DNA from: Diploscapter coronatus
Taxonomy: Eukaryota; Nematoda; Chromadorea; Rhabditida; Rhabditidae
DNA: 64,000 nucleotides
Direction of reading: 5' to 3'
Assembly: GCA_964036155.1 (NCBI GenBank)
Contig: OZ038423.1
Location: forward strand, 58,853,249 to 58,917,248
The notes under the pieces are model-generated. The model was not told the DNA's origin and searched no databases. It saw only the letters and a program-made list of their open reading frames with translations. The position numbers and the translations under genes are program-made. The first letter of the stretch is position 1, and every line of letters starts with the position of its first letter. Shown in pieces: positions 28,597-37,858 of the stretch.

Positions 28597-29289
28597 ATGA
28601 AATTGATTGTATTCATTGCAATCCTTGTCTGCACGTAGGGCTAACTTCAAGTCAAGTACTTGATAAATTTGGAAAAGCGGCAGTCAAACCCGATCCATGG
28701 AAAGGAACTTCTGAAAACTTAAAGTAAGTGTTCTAAATGCGATCTATTATTGCATACTCAGAAGTATCGTATAAAAGTGGAAATGTATTGCTGAAAGAAT
28801 TAGTGATTATTACGCGGAAGAAAGTGTTCATTCGATCATGGAAGAGGGAATGCACACACATAGAATTGATTTTTTTCAACTTGATTTATTACCGTGTAAA
28901 GAAACGCGAGTCCGAGCTCACAATTAGAGGTCATGAGAACTTTTCCCTAAGATTAAGTGAGCCTCATCTGAACCTCGTATGAACTGGCTTAGTTCAGGCG
29001 AGATTCACTTCACATGAAGGAGGACTTTAGTACGAACCCTACATTCATTTTCTCATCTTTTGGAAAATCCCAAGATCAGCAAATCAAGCGCCATTTTGAC
29101 TTCTTTCTGAGTTTCGCGAGAAGCTTTTCTGTGATTTGATCAGGAAATTAAGATTTTTTCATAAAATTAAAAACAAATCTAAATATTTCAATTTTCAGGT
29201 GTGTGTGCGTGTGTGTGATTGTGTGGCGGGAAGTGATGTTCGTCTACCTCCTCGTGGTGCTTCCTGGATGTCCCTCAAAGGATAACTGA
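28597..29289 (+). pseudogene. SDD-family unit 1: different first exon, last exon conserved
   Basis: The 5' part reads MKLIVFIAILVCT, a good signal-peptide core, then a frame break (ACGTAGGG), and in another frame GLTSSQVLDKFGKAAVKPDP to a GTAAGT donor near 28720. The 3' part (from 29200, after aattttcag) is the conserved last exon shared with the SDD genes at 34520 and 47982. The first exons of those genes (MSDDSYG...) are absent, so this copy is chimeric and probably broken, or there is an unseen short splice or a base error. It sits convergent to the F-box/Kelch gene at 30937-32189, as in the other two units. Confidence 0.4.
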
Positions 29290-29860
29290 ACGACGACAAC
29301 AACTTGTCTATGAAAATCTCGATATACTATTCTCATTTTGAAATTTGAAATAGACAATAAATCATGTATTATCTCTACTATATAAAGATGTATACACTTT
29401 TTTTAACTTCAATTCTCATTCAAAATTCTCATACCAATTATACAAATCGACTATGGAGATTTCAAAACAAATCGATTTTCAATTTCGATTTCAAAAAATT
29501 ATCGAAATTAGCATAAAATCTATTTTTTACCATTCTTTGACAGTTGTTCGCTCGAAAACTAACTTTTTAAATCGAAAATCAGAAAACTAATACAATACGA
29601 TTGGCCCCTATATAAGGACTTCAAAATGATGTATAATATGCCAGGGTAAAAATGCACTCCTGAGGCGTGTAATCAAACTGAGTGCGGAGTGCCAATAATA
29701 ACTGTTCACAAGAAATCGATTACTATTTCTGCTATATATAAAAAAAAACTATTTTGAAATTACTATAAAAGATATTGAACTTGGTTACAGAATTTTGAAA
29801 TAAAATATTAAAAAGAATATTTATTTCAGTTGTAATTTTTCAGCGTCTTAATTGAATGTA

Positions 29861-30818
29861 GAGACCGCCAGCCATTTTGCCAAATTCGCTCTGGCACTAT
29901 GTTTTCTACATTTTTCAGGGTCTGAGGTGCCCCTCTAAACATCCCCACCGAAAAAACCGCGAAAAAATACGTCACTGATGAAAAAATTGATAAAATTTAA
30001 CGCGAAAAAACGGAAAAATCGCTCCTTTTCGTGGACAAGGGAAAGGGGCGTGGTTTATCTGCAAAAGACACTATGCCGCTCGTTCCCCCCTTTCTTTCTC
30101 TGCCTTTGGGGATCTTTTTCTCTGCACTCTCTTTCATTTCAGCATTGGCTTCTTTTATATTTTCGCGGATTATCAGGATCTCAGCTCGGCGCCGCAGGAT
30201 TTTTCTGATTTTTTCACTGAAGATAGACAATTGACCAACTAATCAAAATATCAAATAAAAACACATGTGCCTTTAAAAATATGACTAGGGCAATCCAAAT
30301 TAGTAAAGACAAAAAAATGGTCATTTTGAAATTAATTTTAAAAATATTTTCTGATAAAATTTCGTTTTTTTCTTTCGAGTAGCATAATTAGGGAGTGTCA
30401 AATTTTATTTTAGTCAAGTTTTCAGACGATTTTACCGATCCCTTGTAAAGATACAGTACCCCAAAGGCGAGCATCTATTATTGCCTCGGGAAAAGTTTGG
30501 CGCCGCAGGATTTTTCTAATTTTTACATATTTTGTAGATATCAGCTAGGTGTACCGATTCATCAAAAAAAATTAAATGTGCCTTTTTTATAACTCGAAAT
30601 ATTAGCATTGCTATAATTTGACGCGCATTTGCGGACTTTTTTCGCATCCCGATCAATAAATCGATATCACCACGTGAAAGAGCGGTATCGAATTGTATAG
30701 TAGGTACCGATCAATTATTAAAAATAAAAGTAAAACAAAAAATATTTGCGATAATCGAAAGGGTTATCAACTATGGACACTTTTGAATCAAGTGAAAGGG
30801 GCGGGGCTTGGCGGTCCC
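29861..30818. mobile_element. Non-autonomous DNA transposon with 12-bp target duplication
   Basis: The element is 958 bp, flanked by TAATTGAATGTA at 29849-29860 and 30819-30830. Termini GAGACCGCCAGCC and GGCTTGGCGGTCCC are inverted repeats. The two paralogous units at about 36160 and 50310 lack it at the corresponding position, giving empty-site evidence. The interior carries a direct repeat starting GGCGCCGCAGGATTTTTCT (30189 and 30500). No transposase frame is seen; the overlapping open frames on both strands at 29978-30234 look spurious. The family is not assigned. Confidence 0.75.
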
Positions 30819-30936
30819 TAATTGAATGTATTCGAGAGTTGTCTGTATCATATGCATTAGAATTAAATTATTATTTCACATTTTATTGAATAAAATTTCT
30901 ATATGAAATCTGAAATTATTATAATCAAACTTTATC

Positions 30937-32189
30937 TTATGTTAACTTTCCGACTTCACGCCATTCATTTGTTTGTGGATCGTATTCCTCTATTGAACTG
31001 CAAAAATTTTCCATAGAATAGCTTTGAAATCTAAGTTAACGAATATTTCGTATAAAGATGTGCACAATCTCAACTCACCCTCCGATTGCATACAATTTTC
31101 CATTAGCGACAATGAGCGAATGATCATGTCTTGCATAATTCATGTCAGCGATTCGAGAAATTCGACTGTCAACCGGAGCTGAGGGGTCGAAACACAGACA
31201 GGATTTTAATGCATTAGGACGACTAAATATATAATGATACATTATTTATCATACAAAATTAACGACATCTGTCCTCCAGTCATGTAGATTTTTCCATTTA
31301 GCGATGCAACTCCGAAAGAATATCGTTTTTCTTGAATATTTCCATTTTCAACCCATTCCTGTTCATCGTCTGTTAATCGACATATCTTATTAATATTCCG
31401 TTTCCTAATAACTGAATATCCATGCTTACAATAATGAATATGCTATAATATGACCGTATAAAATTTCATCGCATTTTATTGTTCGAATTTGAAAAATTCG
31501 ATGAGGAAAAGCAGACCCTGTTTGCCATTGTCCATCTATTAAAACCTGAATTAACTATTTCATGGACTTTCATTCAATCCTCTTACATCAACTCGATTCG
31601 TAATTTGACATGCTGCAGAACTGTATCCACCCAAATAATACAATTTGTCTTTGAAATAAGCCACAGATGCACCATTACGCCATTCAGGAGGATCTGGACC
31701 TGTAAAGAATAAAATAAAATAAAACCAATCCATTGGCTTTTGTAATGCTACCTCTAGCGATTTGTCGAGTATTCAGATCAAAAATTTCAAACCATCCAGA
31801 TCTTATTGCAAAAATCTAAAATTTACAAAACTGGCAATGACAAATAAACTAATCTACCTTATCTTTTGTGGTTGCTACTTCATATGATTGTAAATAATTA
31901 GTAAATTTCGCAATCTGCTTAACAGAATTAGTATGCGAATCAAACAGACAAATTCTCCCTTCCCAAATTTCGCCGTTTTCATAAGGCACTAAATACTAAA
32001 ATTAATTTTCGCTCATACGAGAAATATTTTCCTACGATAGAATAAAATTTCCCTTTCGAGCGCTGTCGGCAGATATCTCTTGATTATTTGCATCATCCGT
32101 TTATTAGTCCAGGCCAATTGTTTCAGATCTTTGGGTTCAGGATATTCGCAGATCAGCAATATAATTTCGACTGGTAAATTGGACAACAT
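30937..32189 (-). CDS. F-box/Kelch-repeat protein (FBK copy 1)
   Basis: The first exon (32036-32189) encodes an F-box: MLSNLPVEIILLICEYPEPK, then LKQLAWTNKRMMQIIK. Later exons, separated by about 40-bp introns, encode Kelch-type beta-propeller strands: ASVAYFKDKLYYLGGYS, SFGVASLNGKIYMTGGQ, HDHSLIVANGKLYAIGG, and the last strand IEEYDPQTNEWREVGKLT before a TAA. F-box proteins link substrates to SKP1-cullin ubiquitin ligases, with the propeller binding the target. The propeller has about five recognisable blades. A 43-bp intron restores frame between DEILY and the KICRL blade; without it every copy would have stops. An acceptor-like attgtttag lies 14 nt upstream of the ATG, suggesting trans-splicing. 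It is the most complete of three copies. Confidence 0.75.
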
Positions 32190-32880
32190 CTTTGTTAAGA
32201 GACCTAAACAATAAAAATGGAAATAGTAAAAGAGTATTGATTGAATGAGAAAGTCGGAAATTAATGAGTTTGAAATTGATCATTGAAGAAAGGAGAATGA
32301 AACTACTAAATTGATGCTTGCAATTTTTATCAGACTAAAAATCGATTCCTAAACATGGTTTATCATTTAAGAGTGAATGTGAGTAAGGACCAAAGTGTGC
32401 GAAAACGCACACAAATTCTTTATCTCTTTTTCTCCACTATATTCTTTTTTGGGCGATTTTTCCTTTTCTCTAGCTCTATCTATCTATCCTTCATGGCCTC
32501 TTCCCGCCCCTTCGCTTCTTTGCGTTAGAATTGACTGCGATTGAGCGGTCTCTTATATTCTTAGAAAATAGATTTGTGCTTGATAATTGTTTCGTTGTTA
32601 GTTCATCCAAATTACTAATCAACAGCCACCTAACCCACAAAAAGGATCTAACCAAGATCTCCTTTTTGTTCAAAGTCGGTATATAAACAGGGGTCGGCAA
32701 ATCGAACTGATTTTTACATATGTTGTTCAGCCTTTTACGCTGATTCTCATGGTGATAAGCTTTTTTTTTTCGAAAATCGACTACTGTAGCGGATTACGGT
32801 AGCTTAAAGTTTTGACAGATCCGACCTCGGGAAAAATCATAACTTTCTTATTTTTGAACCAAATCGAGTGGGGTTTTCAC

Positions 32881-32967
32881 CAGGGCTGTCTGAGGTTCGA
32901 AAAAAAAATTTTAACTTAATTTGAACTGAACTTCCAGACAATTCGAAGTTCAGTTCGTACAACCCTG
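32881..32967. mobile_element. Short hAT-like terminal-repeat element
   Basis: The ends CAGGGCTGT and ACAACCCTG are inverted repeats of the kind found at hAT transposon termini. Inside, GAGGTTCGAA and TTCGAAGTTC also pair. It is present only in this copy of the duplicated spacer. No clear 8-bp target duplication is visible. Confidence 0.45.
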
Positions 32968-33102
32968 ATTAAAAGGAATATTTATTTCAATTACAATTAT
33001 CCTCATCACTTTTGGATGTCTTCGAGAGTGGTCTGTATCATGTGCATTAGAATTAAATTATTATTTCACATTTTATTGAATAAATTTCAATATGAAAAAT
33101 CT

Positions 33103-33578
33103 GTGGTGGTATTCTTTGCTTGATAACTGCGAGTTAAAGGTCGCCGTTAACCATTTTTAAGTGACCTTTAACTCTCTTAACGGCGACCTATGTCTTTTTT
33201 CTCAAACTAATGATGCAAATTTAATTGGAGGTGAAATCTCGTAGTTTTTTCACGAAAAGCTGCTGTATGTCATATAGTTCTACAGCGGAATGAGAAAAAG
33301 TTCAAATAATTACCCAAAACCTAGAATTTGAGAGCTAATGGTGACCTTTTAATCGCTAACGGCGACCTCGTTTTTATAACTCGCAGTTAGTCGCCTAACA
33401 GCGAGCTAGTTAACAGTGAGCTCGCCGTTAACTAACTCGCAGTTAAATCTCTCACTTTTCCATACTATTTCGCACTTTGCTAACTCGCAGTTAACATTTT
33501 CTAACTCGCAGTTAAGTTTCCCTTAACGGTGAGCTCGCCGTTAGTTAGCTCGCAGTTAGCAGCAAAGAATACCACCAC
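33103..33578. mobile_element. MITE with GTGGTGGTATTCTTTGCT termini, copy 1
   Basis: GTGGTGGTATTCTTTGCT (33103-33120) is inverted exactly at 33561-33578. The pairing continues inward imperfectly through AACTGCGAGTTA. The interior is built of many alternating short motifs in both orientations, AACTCGCAGTTA and GGTCGCCGTTAA, so it is almost entirely self-complementary. This copy has one extra internal unit relative to the copy at 46558-47012. No open frame of note. Confidence 0.7.
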
Positions 33579-33581
33579 TGA

Positions 33582-33604
33582 TTCTTACAAAGAATGCCTC
33601 TTAA
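33582..33604. repeat. Solo terminus of the TTAA element
   Basis: TTCTTACAAAGAATGCCTC followed by TTAA matches the right end of the 277-bp TTAA elements at 35263 and 49350. The rest of the element is absent. It abuts the right end of the neighbouring MITE and is also present in the downstream duplicate near 47020. Confidence 0.45.
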
Positions 33605-33605
33605 G

Positions 33606-33838
33606 GAAAACACCTTTTTTTTGCAAATGTTTATCCCAATTCCAACTTCAATTTGTTTTTCGTTGCCCATCATCAAAAATGCTCCGTTCAAATTATCACC
33701 GCAATTTGCAGCATTGGCTTCAACGCTAATGACAGTCCCGACACTCGTCCACCTGTCGCAGACTGCCTCGGGGACCGACAGCTCTTCGTTGCCTAGCACG
33801 AGAGAATTCCCATCGTCGATGAACGCGTCGAATATCAC
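33606..33838 (-). pseudogene. Orphan exon-like segment, unknown protein
   Basis: On the minus strand an acceptor (gtgcatacag) at 33839 is followed by an open frame, VIFDAFIDDGNSLVLGNEEL then SVPEAVCDRWTSVGTVISVE, with non-AT-biased codons unlike its surroundings. No partner exon was found on either side and the 3' side runs into transposon sequence, so it is probably a gene fragment. It is repeated unchanged at about 47040-47272. The family is not recognised. Confidence 0.35.
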
Positions 33839-34427
33839 CTGTATGCACAAATACATTATAACTCTAGCTGCATGAAAATTCCACAAAGCTGCCTAGATAA
33901 AAGCTACCAAAATGATGGTTTTTCACTTCTCTATTGGTGTCACGACATGCATCCTTCATTGTTGATCGACAATGAGAGAAAGCATCACTATTCCATCTTT
34001 GCTCCTCCACTTGCAGCGCTTTGCACGTTAGTCAAATGGTAGTGTGCTGACCCTTTTCATCTTTCACTCTTTCATTGCTGCAACGACTTGGCTGTGATGA
34101 GGTTCAATATCTCCAACGCTTGGAATGAATATGCAGCTGATTATCATCACTGATATCCTGAGCCAAGTTTTGCAGAAATCCCACAGTTCGCAATTTTGTT
34201 GACTCTATTCTCTGCAGCACTTTCTTCCTTGAAACACTCATCATTTCTCTACCAACGATGAATTCTATCAGGCGGTGAAGAAATTAAAAAAAGTGCAAAT
34301 ACCGTATAACTAATGAGAAAAGTATCAGGTAGAGAAGAAGAGGTAAGATAGAAAAATTTTAAAGTAGCAAAAATTGAATTACACTATCTAAGATTCGAAA
34401 TTCGCATATCGCAATGAAACTTAAAAC

Positions 34428-34435
34428 TATAAAAG
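34428..34435 (+). promoter_or_regulatory. TATA box of SDD copy 2
   Basis: TATAAAAG occurs in AAAACTATAAAAGGATGA, 84 nt before the MSDDSYG start codon. The same box is at 47890-47897 before the downstream copy. Confidence 0.55.
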
Positions 34436-34519
34436 GATGAAAATAGTCATAACTGATTCATCTTCCTACCAATCGGCAGAACCTCAAAAAGCAAAGCAAC
34501 CGTCCGGCAATCAACCAAC

Positions 34520-35649
34520 ATGAGTGACGACAGCTACGGCGAACTAGTCAAGGTGAATCGCTGCTCGAATACTGGTCGAGAATTACAGCATGGAAGAAAT
34601 AAAGGCCGAGAAAAATCCATGCTCGTTCTCGTTTCGGCAATCTGGGAACCGCAAGATGTTTGACACGTGACATGGAGACATAGTGTGTGGATTAGATGAC
34701 TTGATATTTCCAAGTTGTTTCTGCACGCGATTTCTTCAAGTTGTGAAATGGCAACATTCTTTCAAATCCACTATCAAAAAACTTTTCTTTTTGAAAACTT
34801 CTGCATACGAGTATACTGAAAAAAAAACTAGTAAATAGTGAAAAGAATGATTTCAGATGCTAATCGGGATGGTCTACACGCTGTGTGCAGCACTGCTCGT
34901 CTCCAACTGCGCCTCCAAGAAGAAGAAGAAGGAGGCTAAGGTGAGAAATGAGCGTATTATGAAGCAGAAAATCTTAGAATTTTTGAGCTGTAAGTTTTTC
35001 TTCCGAAACGATAGAATGACGCTTGGAATGAAGTACCCATTCATGGGAAGAAAGTGTATTTGCAGCCGAAATTATGCACGGCTTCATACTTTCTGACATC
35101 ACGCCACACAATGCCAAGCGATTTTATCAGTGAAAAATTTAACGATATCAATTGTATAAAAAATGTACAACTAAAATTTTTTGACATTTACAAGGTGAAA
35201 AACATGAATTCATCCTATACAAAAAATATGGCAACCTGCAAACCGCATGACATGATTATTAAGAGACATTCCACGAAATAATCGAACACTTTTTGGCACA
35301 GATTCCGAAAAGTTCTCCAAACAAAATAAGACCCATATGGTTGGATACCTTGGTGGACTCTAATCACAAAATCCAGATTCCAGGTCCCGTCCCTTCATGT
35401 GGGCAGAGTCAAGCAAACTCATTTTTGTGATTAGGGTCCAAGGGGGTATCCACCATATAAGTTTGGTTCGGATCCGGGACACTTTTGCAGTTATCCGGTC
35501 ACTCTTTATATTTTGTTCGGGTTATTCAAAGAATGCGTCTTAAGAAATATAAATATTTTCGTTTTCAGGTGCGTGTGTGTGATTGTGTGGCGGGAAGTGA
35601 TGTTCGTCTACCTCCTCGTGGTGCTTCCTGGATATCCTGCAAAGGATAA
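34520..35649 (+). CDS. Small Lys-rich membrane-anchored protein (SDD copy 2), exon-deleted form
   Basis: Exons 34520-34552 (MSDDSYGELVK), 34857-34940 (a hydrophobic helix MLIGMVYTLCAALLVSNCAS followed by a Lys run) and 35569-35649 (VRVCDCVAGSDVRLPPRG to stop) join in phase to give 65 residues. The downstream copy at 47982 has two more exons in the middle. They are missing here because of a deletion of roughly 640 bp whose edge lies near 35235, next to an inserted TTAA element. Because each exon is a multiple of three, the shortened gene still has an open frame. It looks like a short signal-anchor protein with a cytosolic or extracellular basic segment. The family is not recognised. Confidence 0.55.
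35263..35539. mobile_element. TTAA-flanked short inverted-repeat element, copy 1
   Basis: The 277-bp element lies between TTAA at 35259-35262 and 35540-35543. The ends GAGACATTCCACGAAATAA and TTATTCAAAGAATGCGTC are imperfect inverted repeats. A TTAA target is typical of piggyBac-type insertion, so it may be a piggyBac-mobilised non-autonomous element. It sits in the last intron of the SDD gene. Confidence 0.65.
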
Positions 35650-36277
35650 CTGAACGACGACAACAACTTGTCTATGAAAATCTCGATATACTATTCTCAT
35701 TTTGAAATTTGAAATAGACAATAAACCATGTATTAGCTCTACTATATATAAAGATACATGTATACACTTTTAATTTCAATTTTCATGCCAATTATACAAA
35801 TCGACTATGGATTTCAAAAATAAAATCTATTTTCAATTTCGATTTCAAAAAATGATCGATTTTCCTACCATTTTGAGTTTTTCACTCAAAAACTAACTTT
35901 TTTAATCGAAATAATACGATTAGCCCCTGTATAAGGACTTCAAAATTATGTATAATACATGTCAGGGTAAAAATGCACTCCTGGGGCGTGTAATCAAACT
36001 GAGTGCGGAGTGCCAATAATAACTGTTCACAAGAAATCGATTACTATTTCTGCTATATATTTTGAAAAATTTCCTCTGAAATTACTATAAAAGATATTGA
36101 ACTTGGTTACAGAATTTGTGAAATAAAATATTTATTTGAGTTACAATTTTCCCTCATCACTTTTGGATATCTTCGAGAGTTGTCTGTATCATGTGCATTG
36201 AAATTAAATTATTATTTCACATTTTATTGAATAAAATTTCTATATGAAATCTGAGATTACTATAACCAAGCTTTATT

Positions 36278-37545
36278 TTATGTTAACTTTCCAATTTCAC
36301 ACCATTCATCCGTTCGCGGATCGTATTCCTCGATTGAATCACAATAATTTTCACATCCAAATTCTTGAAATCTAAGCTAACAAATATTTCGTATAAAGGT
36401 ATGCCAAATCTCAGCTCACCCTCCGATTGCATACAATTTTTCGTTAGCGACAATGAGCGAATGATCGTGTCTTCCATAATTCATATCAGCGATTCGAGAA
36501 ATTCGACTGTCAACTGGAGTTGAGGGTTCGAAACACAGACAGGATTTTAATACTTCACCACGCCTAAATATATAATGATACATTATTTATCATACAAAAT
36601 TAACGACATCTGTCCTCCAGTCATGCAGATTTTTCCATTTAGTGATGCAACTCCGAAAGAATATTGTTTTTCTTTAATATTTCCAATTTTAACCCATTTC
36701 CGTTCATCGTCTGATAATCGACATATCTTTTTACTATACCATCCATCAATAACTGAATATTCATAATTGCAATAATGAATATGCCATAATGTGACCGTAT
36801 AGAATTTCATCACATATTACTGTTCGAGTACAAGAAACTGAGCAAGAGATTGTAGGTCCTGTTTGCCATTTTCCATCTATTAAAACCTAAATAAATTATT
36901 TCATGGACTTTCATTCCATCTTCTTACATCAACTCGACTCCTATCTCTCCATATTTTACTAATAGAATTTTCACCCAAATAATACAATTTGTTTTTGAAA
37001 TAAGCAACAGTTGTACCATGACGCCATTTAGGAAGATCTGGACCTGGAAAATTCTTTGAATCGGTCACTCATGGACTTGTTGGTAAAGCCTCTTGAAATT
37101 TGTCGAGTATTCAAGTCAAATATCTCAAACGATTTCTTTTTGTTGTTAATTCCAAAAATCTGAAACCTAAGCAATTATTCAAAATAACGAACATAACAAT
37201 TTACCTTATTCTGTGTAGTTGCTACTTGATATGGCAGATACCAATTGTGGAATTTTGCAATCGTTTCTACTGAGCAGGTATATGAATTGAACAGGCCTAT
37301 TCTTCCTTCATTTTTACCATTATTTAAATAGAAATCTAAATTATTATGAATCGTTTCAAAATCTCTTACTCAACTTTCAGCAATTTCTTACGACATAATA
37401 AAATTCTCCTATCGAGCGCCATCGGTAGATGTTTCTTGATTATTTGCATCATTCGCTTGTTAGCCCAGGCCAATTGTCCCAGGTGTTTGAATTCGGGATA
37501 TTGGCAGATCAACAATATAATTTCGACTGGTAATTTGGCTAACAT
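36278..37545 (-). CDS. F-box/Kelch-repeat protein (FBK copy 2)
   Basis: The exon layout is the same as copy 1. The F-box exon starts at 37545 with MLAKLPVEIILLICQYPEFK, then LAWANKRMMQIIKKHLP. Kelch strands include TTVAYFKNKLYYLGENS, SFGVASLNGKICMTGGQ, HDHSLIVANEKLYAIGG and a final IEEYDPRTDEWCEIGKLT before TAA. The acceptor-like tgattgtttag plus GTCTCTTAATAAAG precedes the ATG exactly as in copy 1. Substitutions between copies are spread over the protein, and frame is kept throughout, which suggests the gene is still functional. It is convergent with the SDD gene immediately to its left. Confidence 0.75.
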
Positions 37546-37743
37546 CTTTATTAAGAGACCTAAACAATCAGCATAGTATTATTTCGAAATGGAAATAGTA
37601 AAAGAGTATTGATTGAATGAGAAAATCTGCAATTAATGAATTTGAAATTAGTCATTGAGGGAAGGGGAATGAAACTACTAAATTGGTGCTTTGCAATTTT
37701 TATCAGTTTAAAAATCGATTCCTAAACATAGCTTATCATTTAA

Positions 37744-37858
37744 GAGACATTCCACGAATAACTGAAACAAGGGTCCGGACAACTGCAAAAGTATCCTGAA
37801 TCCGAACCAAACTTATATGGTGGATACACCCATGGACCCTAATCACAGGAATGGGGAG
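37744..37858. mobile_element. Partial, inverted copy of the TTAA element
   Basis: From TTAA at 37740 the sequence (GAGACATTCCACGAATAACT...) follows the right half of the 277-bp element read in reverse, through ATATGGTGGATAC and TGGACCCTAATCACA. The other half is missing. Confidence 0.55.

Larger units (their letters stand above)
32190..34519. other. Divergent spacer between FBK1 and SDD copy 2, duplicated downstream
   Basis: The spacer is repeat-rich. 32190-32760 recurs at about 45800-46395, and 33101-34519 recurs at about 46556-47981, both nearly identical. Between them, 32761-33100 is unique to this copy and contains a short element with CAGGGCTGT/ACAACCCTG ends (32881-32967). A 69-codon minus frame at 32491-32700 is identical in both copies, but because the whole block is recent this is no evidence of selection. 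Confidence 0.55.

Noticed and set aside
29978..30234. Overlapping 67-77 codon frames on both strands inside the transposon
   Set aside because: They overlap antiparallel in low-complexity sequence, with no transposase signature (no DDE/D or zinc knuckle pattern).
32491..32700. 69-codon minus-strand frame identical in the duplicate at 46116-46325
   Set aside because: The whole surrounding block is recently duplicated, so identity says nothing about selection; the composition is Lys/Ser-rich and there is no start context.
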